Source of the DNA: Cerasicoccus maritimus | GTDB taxonomy: Bacteria; Verrucomicrobiota; Verrucomicrobiia; Opitutales; Cerasicoccaceae | Assembly: GCA_031296935.1 (NCBI GenBank) | Contig: JAVDPD010000004.1 | Span: 186,001 to 250,000 of the forward strand | Length of the DNA stretch: 64,000 nt | Reading direction: 5' to 3' | Shown here: positions 24,813 to 34,875 of the stretch, piece by piece | Numbering within the stretch: position 1 is the stretch's first letter | Layout of the letters: every line of letters begins with the position of its first letter | The notes under the pieces: generated by a model | What the model was told of the DNA's origin: nothing | What the model saw: the letters and a program-made list of their open reading frames with translations, nothing else | Database searches by the model: none | Made by a program: the position numbers and the translations under genes

Positions 24813-25820
24813 ATGTCCGAGATCAAGGAACGTCTGCGCGCGCTAGCTGAAGCCGAGGGTTTCGATGCTTTTGGTGTTGCGCCGGTGGATGTTTCGTTGC
24901 GCAGAGACTATTACTTGGAGTGGATTGCGGGTGGGCAGCATGGGGAGATGTCTTGGTTGGAGCGGAATAATGATCGTCGTTTGGTTCCAGAGAATATCAT
25001 TCCAGAGGCGCGGAGCATTATTTGCGTGGGGCTGAATTACTACCAGCCTGAGCCTGCGCGCCGTGGGCGCATTGCGAAATACGCACTCGGTAAGGATTAC
25101 CACAAAACGATCACCAAGAAGCTGAAGCGAATTTGCCTCGTTATGCGGGACGAGCTTGGCAGCGCGCAGCGTCCATATGTCGATACCGGCCCGGTGATGG
25201 AAAAACCCATTGCCGAGCAGGCTGGGTTGGGGTGGCAAGGGAAGAGCACGATTTTACTAAACCGCGAAAACGGGACTTGGCTTTTTCTCGGTTTTATTTT
25301 CACGACGCTCGAGCTGCCGGCCGACGAGCCGGCGCGCGGTCACTGCGGCACGTGTACCCGCTGTATCGACGCCTGCCCGACCGGAGCGATCACTGGTCCC
25401 TATCAACTCGATGCACGTCGCTGCATTTCCTATTTGACGATTGAGCATAAGGGCGCAATCCCGCATGAATACAGGCGGGCGATCGGTGATCGTATTTACG
25501 GCTGCGACGAATGTCTGGATGTTTGCCCGTGGAATCGCTGGGCCAAGGTGACGCGAGAGGCGAAGTTTGCGCCGCGGGATTATCCCGACTTGCGCGTCAT
25601 GCTTGATTGGGATGAGGCGGACTTTACTGAAGCCTTTGCTGGAACACCGATTAAGCGCTCGGGGCTGAGTCGCTGGCGTCGCAATGTGTGTGTCGCACTG
25701 GGGAATGTCGGTGATGCTGAAGATTTGCCGTCGCTACAGCGGATCGCCAGTTCGGATGACGCGCTAGCAGCCGAGCATGCCAGCTGGGCGATTGCGGAGA
25801 TTGAATCGCGCGACGTTTAG
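24813..25820 (+). CDS. queG: Epoxyqueuosine reductase
   Basis: 335 aa from ATG 24813. Reduces epoxyqueuosine in tRNA to queuosine. The C-terminal half carries two [4Fe-4S] ligand sets, HCGTCTRCIDACPTGAI (about 185-200) and YGCDECLDVCPWNR (about 230-243). The cobalamin-binding N-terminal part shows GLNYYQPEP, Y..GKDYH and DTGPVMEKP.A..AGLGWQGK (about 115-140). The ending contains HEAT-like repeats (LGNVGDAEDLPSLQRI), as in many QueG. The pyrimidine-rich leader before the ATG repeats CTTTAATCTTTTTCC. Confidence 0.95.
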   Translation: MSEIKERLRALAEAEGFDAFGVAPVDVSLRRDYYLEWIAGGQHGEMSWLERNNDRRLVPENIIPEARSIICVGLNYYQPEPARRGRIAKYALGKDYHKTITKKLKRICLVMRDELGSAQRPYVDTGPVMEKPIAEQAGLGWQGKSTILLNRENGTWLFLGFIFTTLELPADEPARGHCGTCTRCIDACPTGAITGPYQLDARRCISYLTIEHKGAIPHEYRRAIGDRIYGCDECLDVCPWNRWAKVTREAKFAPRDYPDLRVMLDWDEADFTEAFAGTPIKRSGLSRWRRNVCVALGNVGDAEDLPSLQRIASSDDALAAEHASWAIAEIESRDV

Positions 25821-25872
25821 TGATTTAGGGAAAATACTTTTAAATTAGGACAGTAGGTGGTAGCTTGTTCCC

Positions 25873-26133
25873 ATGAGCTTCCCTTTTGAGCTTGGCCCGG
25901 GGTTAGTCGCGATCATTGCGATTGTCGAAACCATCTGGTTGTTCGCGGTGGTGTGCCACACACGGGAGAATGACATGCGCGACGTTGATAAGATTTGCTG
26001 GATGGTCGTGTTGTGCACATTGAATGTGGTTGGCTTGGTGCTGTATATTCTCTTTGCGCCCTTTGCCGTGCGTAGTTTTCGCGAGGCGAAGCGTGTGAAG
26101 CCGCCGGAAAAAGAAGGGCTGTTTGAAATCTAA
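25873..26133 (+). CDS. Small membrane protein, PLDc_N-like
   Basis: 86 aa with two hydrophobic segments (about 10-27 and 38-62) and a basic, charged C-terminal tail. The second helix, WMVVLCTLNVVGLVLYILF, resembles the short membrane-associated domain found at the N-terminus of cardiolipin synthases and as stand-alone proteins (PLDc_N). The role is unknown. It follows queG by about 50 nt and precedes a 315-bp gap. Confidence 0.55.
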   Translation: MSFPFELGPGLVAIIAIVETIWLFAVVCHTRENDMRDVDKICWMVVLCTLNVVGLVLYILFAPFAVRSFREAKRVKPPEKEGLFEI

Positions 26134-26448
26134 CGCCTGAATTTTTTGCTGAAATTGTAGTAAGTGCCCTGAAGATCAAACGATAAGATTATCGAATTAC
26201 GAGGCATGCTGTAGGACCTAGGTCCAGTTTTTGGAAGCGATGGCGCCTAGATCGCGTAGGCGTCGTCATTTCGCGCTGGGGTGTTTTTGAGAATTGTATC
26301 TCAAGTTTTCATGAAGGAGGCGGCATATTTTTCATTTTCGACGACTCCCCTACCCTTTGGAGTGAAAAATGTGCATCTGTGCTCGGTTGAAGGTTGAGGA
26401 TTTTTGTAAAGGCTGGTTCTGTTGGTAGGTGTGAACGGTAACCCCGCG
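26134..26448. other. Intergenic region, no confident gene
   Basis: 315 bases between two membrane-protein genes. Short ATG frames of 16 and 28 codons (beginning near 26236 and 26310) have no recognisable features. There is a GAGAATTGTATCTC inverted repeat near 26290-26303 and no member of the dispersed repeat family. I found no RNA gene. Confidence 0.45.
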
Positions 26449-26889
26449 ATGACTTCTGATACAACGCCACAGAGCGATGTCCCCGAACACACGCTCAAGG
26501 GTCTGCGCTACACGCGGGCGATTGGTGTGGCGACGGGCGTGTTTCTTGTTGGGTGGATTCCGTTCAACGCCGCACGTTGGATGGGCCAAGCGCCGACGGG
26601 CTTGCTGGAGTTTGAGGCATTCTATTTTTGCCTGTTTGGCGGCATGTTGATGCTGCCTTGGTCGCGCATTGCAGCACCAAAGTTATGGCGCGCGCTCTTC
26701 ATTTCTCTCTGTGTTCTCACGGTGGGCTTCGGCTTTCTGATGGTGATCGACCTGATGTTTCTCTACATTTTGGCGGCGAATGCTGGGCAAAAAGTTGCGC
26801 CGCCTGCGTTCCAAAGCATGCTTTTGTTCGCCGCGTTGATCCAGGCACCGACCGTGTATTTCGTGCGCAAACCGCATGCACTGAATTGA
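26449..26889 (+). CDS. Hypothetical four-helix membrane protein
   Basis: 146 aa from ATG 26449; an in-frame start 9 codons upstream is possible. The polar N-terminal 28 residues are followed by four hydrophobic segments (about 32-50, 56-75, 88-115, 118-140). No family signature is recognised. It is the last gene before recA and has no obvious functional link to it. Confidence 0.6.
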   Translation: MTSDTTPQSDVPEHTLKGLRYTRAIGVATGVFLVGWIPFNAARWMGQAPTGLLEFEAFYFCLFGGMLMLPWSRIAAPKLWRALFISLCVLTVGFGFLMVIDLMFLYILAANAGQKVAPPAFQSMLLFAALIQAPTVYFVRKPHALN

Positions 26890-27029
26890 CTTCTCGTTCC
26901 TAAGTGTTGATAGTCATGCACATAAAAATATGTGAACAAGTTGCCACAATGAACTTGCGTCACCGATTGAAACCTGCTTTTCTCTCTCGATAAACAAATT
27001 TAATAAATAACCAACTACACGCATAATCC

Positions 27030-28112
27030 ATGGCCGCAAAGAAATCCACGAAAACTCCCACTCCCGACAAGCGCGATAATAAGGCGCTCGACCTGGCAAT
27101 CTCCGCCATTAACAAGCAGTTTGGCGATGGTGCCATCATGAAGCTTGGCGAGGCAGCGAAGAAGAATATTGATGTCATATCGACCGGCTCGGTCGCGCTC
27201 GATCTGGCTTTGGGCGTGGGCGGTTTGCCCAAGGGCCGCATCTGTGAGATCTATGGCCCGGAGTCTTCGGGTAAGACGACCTTCTGTTTGAGCGTCATTG
27301 CGGAGTGCCAACGCCAAGGTGGCAACGCGGTCTTTGTGGACGTGGAGCACGCGCTCGATCCTCGCTATGCCAAGATCGTTGGTGTGGATTTGGAGAACCT
27401 GATGGTGGCGCAGCCGGAGTCCGGTGAGGACGCCTTGAATATCACCGAGACGCTGATTCGCTCCGGCGCGGTGGACATCATCGTGGTTGACTCGGTCGCA
27501 GCATTGGTCTCCAAGAACGAGCTCGATGGCCAGTTTGGCGACTCGACGGTTGGCCTACAGGCCCGTATGATGAGCCAGGCGATGCGCCGTTTGACCGCTG
27601 CGATCAACCGCACGCAGTGCATTGCGCTCTTTACGAACCAGATTCGTGAGAAGATCGGCGTCATGTTTGGTAGCCCGGAGACGACTCCTGGTGGCCGCGC
27701 GCTGAAGTTCTTCTCCTCCGTTCGCATGGACATCCGCCGTATTGGCCAGATCAAGGCGACTGACGGTTCTGTGATTGGCAACCGCACCCGCCTCAAGGTC
27801 GTGAAAAACAAGGTGGCTCCGCCCTTCACCGAGTGCGAATTCGACATTATGTATAACGAGGGTATCTCTCGCACGGGCTCGATTCTCGACCTCGGTATTG
27901 AGCACAAGTTACTCGAAAAGAAGGGCGCCTGGATCAGCTACAAGGGGGATCTCATCGGCCAGGGCCGAGAAAATGCGAAGGAATACCTCGGGCAGCACCC
28001 GGAAATTATGCAGGAAATCACTGATACCATTCTTGGTAAGGTGGAGGTGCATGGCGGGGATGCGATCGGCACGGACGGCGATAATCCTGATCTGCTTGAC
28101 GGGAAGGAGTAG
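27030..28112 (+). CDS. recA: Recombinase A
   Basis: 360 aa, usual length. DNA-dependent ATPase that pairs homologous DNA and triggers the SOS response. Walker [10 protein letters not shown] (about 75-83), [17 protein letters not shown], the L1/L2 loop region [27 protein letters not shown] (about 205-230) and [15 protein letters not shown] are all present and intact. The tail is acidic ([18 protein letters not shown]), as expected. The leader has a GAACA half site at 26931 but no complete TGTTC-N4-GAACA operator of the type reported for verrucomicrobial LexA. Confidence 0.98.
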   Translation: MAAKKSTKTPTPDKRDNKALDLAISAINKQFGDGAIMKLGEAAKKNIDVISTGSVALDLALGVGGLPKGRICEIYGPESSGKTTFCLSVIAECQRQGGNAVFVDVEHALDPRYAKIVGVDLENLMVAQPESGEDALNITETLIRSGAVDIIVVDSVAALVSKNELDGQFGDSTVGLQARMMSQAMRRLTAAINRTQCIALFTNQIREKIGVMFGSPETTPGGRALKFFSSVRMDIRRIGQIKATDGSVIGNRTRLKVVKNKVAPPFTECEFDIMYNEGISRTGSILDLGIEHKLLEKKGAWISYKGDLIGQGRENAKEYLGQHPEIMQEITDTILGKVEVHGGDAIGTDGDNPDLLDGKE

Positions 28113-28135
28113 ACTTTTCTTTAAAGCATTCTTCG

Positions 28136-28178
28136 ATGACGGCAATTCTGAACGAAATGGATTGCCGTCATTTTGTTT
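28136..28178 (+). terminator. Rho-independent terminator after recA
   Basis: Perfect 11-bp stem ATGACGGCAAT (28136-28146) / ATTGCCGTCAT (28161-28171), 14-nt loop, followed by TTTGTTT. It begins 23 nt after the recA stop. Confidence 0.88.
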
Positions 28179-28197
28179 CTAGGTTAAATATTTCATC

Positions 28198-28512
28198 ATG
28201 AACGCAGTCGCAAGTAACCATCCATTTCAGCTGAATCCCCGGCCAGATCCGTGGTTTTTGCCGATGATGCTTGCGCCCAGTTTTTACGTCATGTTGAGCT
28301 TTGGTGTTTTCTGGGGCACTGGAAATGCGATCCTCTGCTCCCCTGCCCTGCTTTTGGTCGTCAGTATGTTTGTGTTGGTGTATTGTGGCCGCGGAATTTA
28401 TAAGCAGCGCGGTCAGCCCTTGCATCGCCAGGTGTGCCATTTCTGTGCGCTGGTGCTTTTGGTTTACCTGCAATTATTGCTCCCACGCCTGTGGGGGTGG
28501 CCGGTAAATTAA
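28198..28512 (+). CDS. Small membrane protein of unknown function
   Basis: 104 aa with three hydrophobic segments (about 20-40, 44-62, 78-97), with basic residues between the second and third. A Cys/His-containing stretch, LHRQVCHFC, lies at about 74-82. No family is recognised. It lies between the recA terminator and mnmE on the same strand; mnmE starts 65 nt downstream. Confidence 0.5.
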   Translation: MNAVASNHPFQLNPRPDPWFLPMMLAPSFYVMLSFGVFWGTGNAILCSPALLLVVSMFVLVYCGRGIYKQRGQPLHRQVCHFCALVLLVYLQLLLPRLWGWPVN

Positions 28513-28577
28513 ACGCTGGCACGTGTGAAGTCCGTTTTTGCGTGAACTTTTCGCCTGCGCTGCTTTAATGCCGCGCC

Positions 28578-29936
28578 ATGCCTTTAGGTGAAACCATCGT
28601 CGCTCCAGCCACGCCTTACGGAGAGTCCGCGCTCGCCGTTGTGCGCGTGTCTGGACCACTCTGTCCGCAGTTGGCGGCGGACTGTTTGGGCTCGGAATTG
28701 GTCCAAAACCCGCGTTTGGCGCATTTGCGTGATTACAAGTCGCTGTCTGGCAAAGTGTTAGACGGCTGCTTGGCGCTGTATTTTGCAGATAAGCGCAGTT
28801 ATACTGGCGAACCGTCCCTGGAGCTGTCGCTGCATGGCAACCCGCTGATTGTGCAGGCGGTGGTTGAGGACTTGCTGGCGCGCGGGTGCCGCATGGCCGA
28901 ACCTGGGGAGTTTACGCGCACGGCATTCCTGAATGGCAAGCTGGACCTGAGTCAGGCCGAGGCGGTGACGGATCTCATCTCCGCGCGAAGCGAGAAGGCG
29001 CTTCAGGTTGCGCAGCGCCAACTGGATGGATCCATTGGTCGCCGCATGTCGGCGATGACGGATCGCTTGCTGGAGATCATAGCTGGAGTCGAGGCTTACA
29101 TTGATTTCCCCGAAGAGGATTTGCCGCCCGAGGATCAGGCGGGCCCGGTTGCTGGTCTGGCCACCCTTTCTCAGGAGCTCGGCGAACTCATCGAAACCAG
29201 CCATTATAAGACGCTGCTGCACGAGGGTATTCGCACGGTGATCATGGGCGAGCCCAATGCGGGCAAGAGCAGCCTGTTGAATGCGCTTACGGGCGAAGAC
29301 CGCGCGATTGTCAGCGCTGAGCCCGGCACGACGCGTGACTTCCTGACCGAGCGTGTGATGATCGGTAGCTATGGCCTTCAGTTGGTTGATACGGCTGGCA
29401 TTCGTGAGTCGCAGGGTGATATTGAGCGTCAGGGTATCGAGCGCACGCTCAAGCAGATCAAAGGCGCGGACTTCTTGCTCGTAGTCGTGGACCAGTCGGT
29501 TCCCCCACCCCATTTCCCGGAAGCTGTTGAGGCGCGCCTTGCCGAGCACCGTGTGCTCGTAGTGGAGAACAAAACGGATTTGCCGCCCCACCCGACTTTT
29601 CAAGACGTCCTTCCGGGGCATCCGCGGGTGCGTGTGTCGTTGGCTCAAGGCATTGCTCTGGATGAGCTGCGCACGAAGATTGCAGAAACCTTGGAGGCGG
29701 ACCGCGTGGTTCCAGCTGCGGATGACCTGATGGTCTCGGCGCGTCATGCGGATGCGTTGTCACGTGCACGTGCCTCGATTGATGGAGCCAGAGCGGGTTT
29801 GCGAGACGACATCCCGGCCGAGCTGGCTGCTGCGGGTCTGCGGGATGCGCTGGCTGGCTTTGGTGAAGTCATTGGAAAAGTCGACAACGAGGATATGCTC
29901 GATAAGCTCTTCGCTAACTTTTGTATCGGAAAATGA
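28578..29936 (+). CDS. mnmE: tRNA modification GTPase MnmE
   Basis: 452 aa. With MnmG it makes the (carboxymethyl)aminomethyl group on U34 of tRNAs. N-terminal folate-binding domain starts [22 protein letters not shown]. The G domain (about 215-370) has [14 protein letters not shown], the switch DTAGIRE and NKTDL. The protein ends with CIGK, the invariant catalytic Cys motif. The stop TGA overlaps the mnmG start as ATGA, so the partners are probably coupled. Confidence 0.97.
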   Translation: MPLGETIVAPATPYGESALAVVRVSGPLCPQLAADCLGSELVQNPRLAHLRDYKSLSGKVLDGCLALYFADKRSYTGEPSLELSLHGNPLIVQAVVEDLLARGCRMAEPGEFTRTAFLNGKLDLSQAEAVTDLISARSEKALQVAQRQLDGSIGRRMSAMTDRLLEIIAGVEAYIDFPEEDLPPEDQAGPVAGLATLSQELGELIETSHYKTLLHEGIRTVIMGEPNAGKSSLLNALTGEDRAIVSAEPGTTRDFLTERVMIGSYGLQLVDTAGIRESQGDIERQGIERTLKQIKGADFLLVVVDQSVPPPHFPEAVEARLAEHRVLVVENKTDLPPHPTFQDVLPGHPRVRVSLAQGIALDELRTKIAETLEADRVVPAADDLMVSARHADALSRARASIDGARAGLRDDIPAELAAAGLRDALAGFGEVIGKVDNEDMLDKLFANFCIGK

Positions 29937-31864
29937 AGCCACCGCTCAAATTTGGACCCAACCAACCCTACGATGTTATTGTTTGTGGCGCCGGCCACGC
30001 TGGCTGCGAAGCGGCACTAGCGGCAGCACGCCGTGGTGCCGATGCGCTGCTGCTGACGGGTAACGTCGACACCATTGGCCAAATGAGCTGCAACCCGGCT
30101 ATCGGTGGCCAGGCAAAGGGGCATATGGTTCGCGAGATTGATGCACTTGGCGGCGAGATGGGCGTCAATACCGACACAACCGCGATTCAGTTTCGCTTGC
30201 TTAATGCATCCAAGGGGCCGGCGGTTCAGGCTCCGCGCGCGCAGTGCGACAAGAAGGCTTATCAGTTTCGCTTGAAGCACGTCGTGGAGTTGCAGCCGAG
30301 CCTGACTCTGTTTCAGGCAATGGTTGAGGGACTCATCTTCGAGGGCGACCGCGTAATCGGGGTGAAGACCAGCTTCGGCGTCGAGTTCTACGGCAAGACG
30401 GTGGTCGTAACGACAGGCACTTTTCTACGCGGTTTGATGCACATCGGCAATCAGAAGAATGAAGGTGGGCGCTTGGGCGACTTCTCCGCACGCGGCCTTT
30501 CTGGTAGCTTTCTAGAGGCAGGCATCGAGCTTCAGCGTTTGAAGACCGGCACGCCGCCGCGTATCCTCGGCTCTAGTATCGATTTCTCGCAATGCGAGCG
30601 CCAGGATGGCGATGCGGACCCGACCTTGTTTGGCTTTTACGATACTCGACTCGGCGATGAAATGTTCCACGTGGAACAATTGCCTCAGGATTCTGTTGCG
30701 GTCGAAGCATTGTTCCACGTGGAACATTCGGGCCAGCGAAAGATGGGTTGGCAGCCGGGGCAGGATCAGGTGAGCTGCTGGACCACGGAGACAACCGAGG
30801 GCACGGCGGACGCAGTCCGGAGCAATCTGCATCGCTCGGCGCTTTACGCAGGCGAGATCGAAGGGGTGGGGCCGCGGTATTGCCCAAGCATCGAGGACAA
30901 GTTTGTTAAGTTTGCCGACAAGGCCACGCACAAGGTTTACCTGGAGCCCGAAGGCCGCCACACTGACGAGTGGTATGTGAACGGCGTGAGCACGAGCCTA
31001 CCGTTCGATGTGCAGTTGGAGATGATGCGCAGCATCCGTGGTTTGGAGAATGTCGTCATGCTGCGACCGGCCTATGCCGTCGAGTATGACTTCGCACCGC
31101 CGACGCAGCTGTTCCCGTCGCTTGAATCGAAGAAGGTCGAGGGCCTGTTCTTTGCTGGCCAGATCAATGGCACCTCGGGGTATGAGGAGGCGGCAGGGCA
31201 GGGACTCGTTGCTGGCGTGAATGCCGTGGCGAAGATCCGCGGTGAGGAGCCGCTGGTCATTGGACGGGATGAGGCTTACATTGGCGTGCTGATTGACGAC
31301 CTGGTGACTAAGGGCACCCGCGAGCCATACCGCATGTTTACCAGCCGCGCCGAGCATCGGCTCTTGTTTAATCACGGGAGCGCGGAGATTCGACTGCTCG
31401 ACAAGATTAAGCAGTTTGGCTTGGTGGAAGCCGAGCGTTTGGCGCGGATTGAGGCCAAGGCTGAGGCGGTGCGCTTCTGGATGCAGGAGCTGGAGCGCGT
31501 CCGAATCAAGGGCGGCCTGGCGGGGGATATGGTCCGTAAGCATGATGATCTTTCGCAGGTGGAGTTGCCGCCAAATTTCCTGGCTCTCAGCGAGCCGATT
31601 CAGCGCGAGACACTTTACCGCGTGAAATACAAGGGCTACCTGGATCGCGAGGAGAAGCACATTGCCCGGCTCCGTAATCTAGAGAAGGTGAGGGTGCCGC
31701 GCGATCTCGATTTTCTGGAGGTGAGGGGGCTGCGCAAGGAAAGCGCACTGAAGCTCAACGAGGTGAAGCCTGCCACGCTGGCGCAGGCTGGTCGCATCAG
31801 CGGAGTGAATCCGGCGGATATCAGCCTTTTGTTGGTCGCTTTGCAGTCTGGCGCATTGAAGTGA
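29933..31864 (+). CDS. mnmG: tRNA uridine 5-carboxymethylaminomethyl modification enzyme MnmG
   Basis: 643 aa from ATG 29933, overlapping the mnmE stop. FAD-binding start [23 protein letters not shown], then [19 protein letters not shown], and the NAD region all match MnmG (GidA). Between YDTRLGD and [10 protein letters not shown] (about residues 236-290) there is extra sequence relative to E. coli MnmG. It encodes MFHVEQ (244-249) and LFHVEH (260-265), which are translations of two parS palindromes. The rest, including [12 protein letters not shown] and [14 protein letters not shown], is normal, so the enzyme should be functional and tolerate the insertion. Confidence 0.96.
   Translation: MKPPLKFGPNQPYDVIVCGAGHAGCEAALAAARRGADALLLTGNVDTIGQMSCNPAIGGQAKGHMVREIDALGGEMGVNTDTTAIQFRLLNASKGPAVQAPRAQCDKKAYQFRLKHVVELQPSLTLFQAMVEGLIFEGDRVIGVKTSFGVEFYGKTVVVTTGTFLRGLMHIGNQKNEGGRLGDFSARGLSGSFLEAGIELQRLKTGTPPRILGSSIDFSQCERQDGDADPTLFGFYDTRLGDEMFHVEQLPQDSVAVEALFHVEHSGQRKMGWQPGQDQVSCWTTETTEGTADAVRSNLHRSALYAGEIEGVGPRYCPSIEDKFVKFADKATHKVYLEPEGRHTDEWYVNGVSTSLPFDVQLEMMRSIRGLENVVMLRPAYAVEYDFAPPTQLFPSLESKKVEGLFFAGQINGTSGYEEAAGQGLVAGVNAVAKIRGEEPLVIGRDEAYIGVLIDDLVTKGTREPYRMFTSRAEHRLLFNHGSAEIRLLDKIKQFGLVEAERLARIEAKAEAVRFWMQELERVRIKGGLAGDMVRKHDDLSQVELPPNFLALSEPIQRETLYRVKYKGYLDREEKHIARLRNLEKVRVPRDLDFLEVRGLRKESALKLNEVKPATLAQAGRISGVNPADISLLLVALQSGALK
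30663..30678. promoter_or_regulatory. parS-type ParB-binding palindrome 1 (inside mnmG)
   Basis: TGTTCCACGTGGAACA, a perfect 16-bp palindrome, identical to a parS variant known from many bacteria (general form TGTTNCACGTGAAACA). It lies in frame in mnmG and encodes FHVEQ. Confidence 0.9.
30711..30726. promoter_or_regulatory. parS-type ParB-binding palindrome 2 (inside mnmG)
   Basis: Second identical TGTTCCACGTGGAACA, 48 nt after the first (start to start), encoding FHVEH. The pair is in the same orientation by symmetry and inside the same apparent MnmG insertion. Confidence 0.9.
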
Positions 31865-31909
31865 TTGGCGTGTAGTTTTGCGTCGAAATGCGGCGATTTA
31901 GGGGTTGGA

Positions 31910-31942
31910 ATCGTCGTAACATGTCCGTAGCTTGTCTGTAAC
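31910..31942 (+). promoter_or_regulatory. Candidate Pho-box-like triple 11-bp direct repeat
   Basis: Three consecutive 11-mers, ATCGTCGTAAC, ATGTCCGTAGC and TTGTCTGTAAC, lie 150 nt upstream of the PhoB-like start. PhoB family members bind direct repeats spaced 11 bp (CTGTCAT-type units). The TGTC cores of units 2 and 3 fit. Autoregulation of the pair is inferred. Confidence 0.4.
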
Positions 31943-32092
31943 AGAGAATTTGCTAAGCGAAAATGGGCGACTAAGCTGCTCTACAAGAGGCACTTGTGGA
32001 TTTGGTTGAGTCGCTTTTGTGGCCGTTTTGAGGCGGTTGTAACTTTCGTTATTGGCCAGATACATTCGATTCTCCTATTTCAAAAGGCAATT

Positions 32093-32794
32093 ATGAGCCA
32101 GGAAGGTGAAAAAAGCATACTTGTTGTCGATGATGAACCCGATGTCACCGAACTGGTGGAGTATAAACTTCGCCAGGCAGGGTTTAGGGTCGCGACGATT
32201 AACGATCCGCTTTTGATCATGGGCACGGCGCGGGAATTCCAACCGGACCTGATCATACTCGATATCATGATGCCGGAACTGAGCGGCATCCAGATTTGCC
32301 GGATGTTGCGTGCAGACCCCAGCATGTGCGATATCCCGATCGTGTTCCTCACGGCGCGCGGCGAGGCTGAAGATCGTGTGAAGGGGCTGGAGACTGGTGC
32401 GGACGACTACATCGGCAAGCCCTTTGATTCGCGTGAGTTGCTGCTGCGCGTTTCGGCGGTGCTGCGTCGCGTGGAGCGGCCCACTGAAGAGCCGGGTAGT
32501 ACGCTGAGTATTTCGAACATCACCCTCGACATTGAGAAGCACCGCTTGACCTTGTCTGGTAAGCCCGTTGAGTTGACCGCTACTGAGTTCAAGCTGCTGC
32601 GCTTGCTGATGGAGCGCAAGGGGCGGGTGCAGAGCCGCGAGCATTTGCTGGTCAACGTTTGGAATTACGAGGCCGACATTGAAACGCGCACGGTGGACAC
32701 TCACATTCGCCGCTTACGGGAAAAGCTAGGCTCCGAGGCAGGAATTATTGAAACGGTTCGTGGGGTCGGCTACCGTGCGGTTGATGGGCAGTAG
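32093..32794 (+). CDS. PhoB/OmpR-family response regulator
   Basis: 233 aa from ATG 32093. Receiver domain (about 1-120) with the acidic pocket VVDDEPD, phospho-acceptor Asp in LIILDIMMPELSG (about 59), and K in GKPFD (about 109). Winged-helix DNA-binding domain (about 135-230): ATEFKLLRLLM, GRVQSREHLLVNVW, TVDTHIRRLREKLG, I.TVRGVGYRA. It should control transcription, probably of phosphate-starvation or envelope genes given its kinase partner. The kinase gene follows after 12 nt. Confidence 0.93.
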   Translation: MSQEGEKSILVVDDEPDVTELVEYKLRQAGFRVATINDPLLIMGTAREFQPDLIILDIMMPELSGIQICRMLRADPSMCDIPIVFLTARGEAEDRVKGLETGADDYIGKPFDSRELLLRVSAVLRRVERPTEEPGSTLSISNITLDIEKHRLTLSGKPVELTATEFKLLRLLMERKGRVQSREHLLVNVWNYEADIETRTVDTHIRRLREKLGSEAGIIETVRGVGYRAVDGQ

Positions 32795-32806
32795 CCCGCA
32801 CCGTTC

Positions 32807-34123
32807 ATGACGATTTTTCTCAGCATTGTTTTCGCGGCTCTGGCTGCATTTTTCTACCTTCGCCATCGGAAGGTGCGCAGGATATTGCGCGCGATGGTGG
32901 ACGCGATTGAGGACCGCCGCGCGTACTTGTTTGACGAGGAGGCGACTTGGGCGCAGGACTTTGGACTAAACCGACTATCGCTTCAGCTCAATGAGCTACT
33001 GGCCGAGCATGAGCGTTCGTCCAAGCAAGAGCTTGGCTACCTTCGACAAATTGAAACCACGCTGAGCAATCTGACTGAGGCCGTACTTATCGTGGATGAC
33101 CGCAGCCTGTTGGTGATGGCGAATTCTGCGGCGCGCCAATTGCTCGGGCTGGGGAGTGATTGCGAAGGGCGCCGCATGGAAGGCATTCTCAAGAGCGCGG
33201 GCTTCCTGGAGTTTATGGAGTTGGCGGAGGAGGGATCTGCTCCAGCCTGGCAGGAGATCGAGATCACCCGCGGACGAGACAGCTTGTTCGTGGAGGTGAC
33301 CGGTGCGCGTATCCCGGAGAGTGACGCTGAGAGCCGGCCGTTAACCCTCTTCGTGCTGCACGATATTACCCGCCTGAAAAAGCTCGAAAGCGTCCGCCGT
33401 GAATTCGTGGCCAACGTTTCTCACGAGCTGCGCACACCGGTGACGGTCATTAAGGGCTTCACGGATACCCTGATCGAGGACCACGAGCACCTGCGCAAAG
33501 AGGAGCAGATCCGCTTCCTGCAAAAGATCTACAAGAACGTTGAGCGTCTGCATCTGCTCTTGGAGGATTTGCTGACGCTTTCGCGTCTGGAAGGGGAGGC
33601 GATTAATCTGAACCGCGAGGAGTGTTCACTGCGCAAGCTGATCCACGACATCACGGAGAACTTCCTGCCACGGCTGAACCTTGATGAGCAAACCCTCGTC
33701 TGCGACCTGGACCCCGAGCTGGACAGGGTCAATGTGGACTCGATTAAGATTTCGCAGGTCCTGCAAAACACGTTGGACAACGCCTTGCGCTACGCCAAGG
33801 GCTTCTCGCGCATCACCGTTAGGACAAGTCGCGATGGGAATTTCTTTCTGCTGGAAGTTGAGGACGATGGCTGCGGCATCCCCGATAAGGATTTGAGTCA
33901 CATTTTCGAGCGCTTTTACCGGGTGGATAAAGGCCGTTCGCGTGAGTTGGGAGGCACCGGTTTGGGGCTGAGTATTGTGAAGCATGTCGTGCAGCTGCAT
34001 GGCGGCACCGTTGCAGCGGGCAATGTGCCTGCGGGCGGTTTACGCATCACTTGTCGGATTCCGATCAAGCCACCGCCGCTCAAGACGTCATTTACTTTCC
34101 TCAACCAGGATTCGATGGCGTAG
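32807..34123 (+). CDS. PhoR-type sensor histidine kinase
   Basis: 438 aa. One N-terminal membrane helix (about 2-20), a basic patch, a PAS-like domain (about 80-190, with LTEAVLIVDDRSLLVMANSAARQLLG), a HisKA domain with the phospho-acceptor His in FVANVSHELRTPVTVIKGFTDT (His at about 206), and an ATPase domain with N box LDNALRYAKG, DDGCGIP, FERFYRVDKGRS and GGTGLGLSIVKHVV. The short N-terminus without an extracytoplasmic loop fits PhoR, which senses phosphate through the Pst complex. No pst or phoU gene is in the window. Cognate to the 32093 regulator. Confidence 0.93.
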   Translation: MTIFLSIVFAALAAFFYLRHRKVRRILRAMVDAIEDRRAYLFDEEATWAQDFGLNRLSLQLNELLAEHERSSKQELGYLRQIETTLSNLTEAVLIVDDRSLLVMANSAARQLLGLGSDCEGRRMEGILKSAGFLEFMELAEEGSAPAWQEIEITRGRDSLFVEVTGARIPESDAESRPLTLFVLHDITRLKKLESVRREFVANVSHELRTPVTVIKGFTDTLIEDHEHLRKEEQIRFLQKIYKNVERLHLLLEDLLTLSRLEGEAINLNREECSLRKLIHDITENFLPRLNLDEQTLVCDLDPELDRVNVDSIKISQVLQNTLDNALRYAKGFSRITVRTSRDGNFFLLEVEDDGCGIPDKDLSHIFERFYRVDKGRSRELGGTGLGLSIVKHVVQLHGGTVAAGNVPAGGLRITCRIPIKPPPLKTSFTFLNQDSMA

Positions 34124-34228
34124 TCGGCTGTTTTGTGGACGCAAACCGGACGTCCATCTCGGTCGGGCAGGGGAGGGGCGTCGTTTTTTGCTTTAATCTT
34201 TCGGCGTTCTGCCTAGCACATCAACTGC

Positions 34229-34819
34229 ATGTCTGAAGGATATCAAGAAGCGCTGCGGCAACGCGCGGAACGCATCGAGCGGCTACGGGCCTGGTGTACT
34301 GAGCACTTGGGTGGCGCTAGCCGCCGCGTGCTCGAGATTGGCTGTGGTCACGGCCACTTCCTCACCGCCTATGCGGTGGCGAACCCGGAGCAAGCTTGCA
34401 CGGGCATCGACTTGGTGACGAAGCGCATTGAGAAGGGCAACGCCAAAGCTGAAAAGCGTGACCTTGCCCAACTACGCTTCCTCAAGGCCGAGTTGGGTGA
34501 GTTCCTTGAGGCGCTGCCCGAGGGGATGCTGTTCGAACGCGTCTTCATGCTTTTTCCCGATCCTTGGCCGAAGAAGCGGCACTTTAAGAACCGCATGATT
34601 CAAGCTTCATTCCTTGAGCGCCTGGCGGAGATCACCACGCCTGATGCCGACTTCTGCTATCGCACCGACCACGAGGGCTACTTCGCCTGGACCGTAGAGC
34701 ACATTCAGGCCAGCGCGCAGTGGACGATCAAGCAGGAGGCCGAATGGCCACTGGAAGAGCGCTCATTTTTCCAGGACATGATGGAGTCCTGGCAGTCTCT
34801 AATCGCGGTGAAGGCGTAG
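34229..34819 (+). CDS. trmB: tRNA (guanine-N7-)-methyltransferase
   Basis: 196 aa. SAM-dependent enzyme making m7G46 in the variable loop of tRNA. VLEIGCGHGHFL (motif I, about 33-44), GIDL, and the family signature FMLFPDPWPKKRHFKNRM (about 107-124) are present; QASFLERLAEI also fits. It is slightly shorter at the N-terminus than E. coli TrmB, as is common outside proteobacteria. It starts about 105 nt after the kinase stop. Confidence 0.94.
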   Translation: MSEGYQEALRQRAERIERLRAWCTEHLGGASRRVLEIGCGHGHFLTAYAVANPEQACTGIDLVTKRIEKGNAKAEKRDLAQLRFLKAELGEFLEALPEGMLFERVFMLFPDPWPKKRHFKNRMIQASFLERLAEITTPDADFCYRTDHEGYFAWTVEHIQASAQWTIKQEAEWPLEERSFFQDMMESWQSLIAVKA

Positions 34820-34875
34820 GCGTTTGGCTCCGGTTCGTTACTTTGCGGGTTGTTAAGTGATAGAAATAATTACGC

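Noticed and set aside
26890..27029. LexA operator upstream of recA
   Set aside because: Only a single GAACA half site (26931) and direct TGAAC repeats; no complete TGTTC-N4-GAACA or CTG-N10-CAG palindrome could be found, so the case is too weak.
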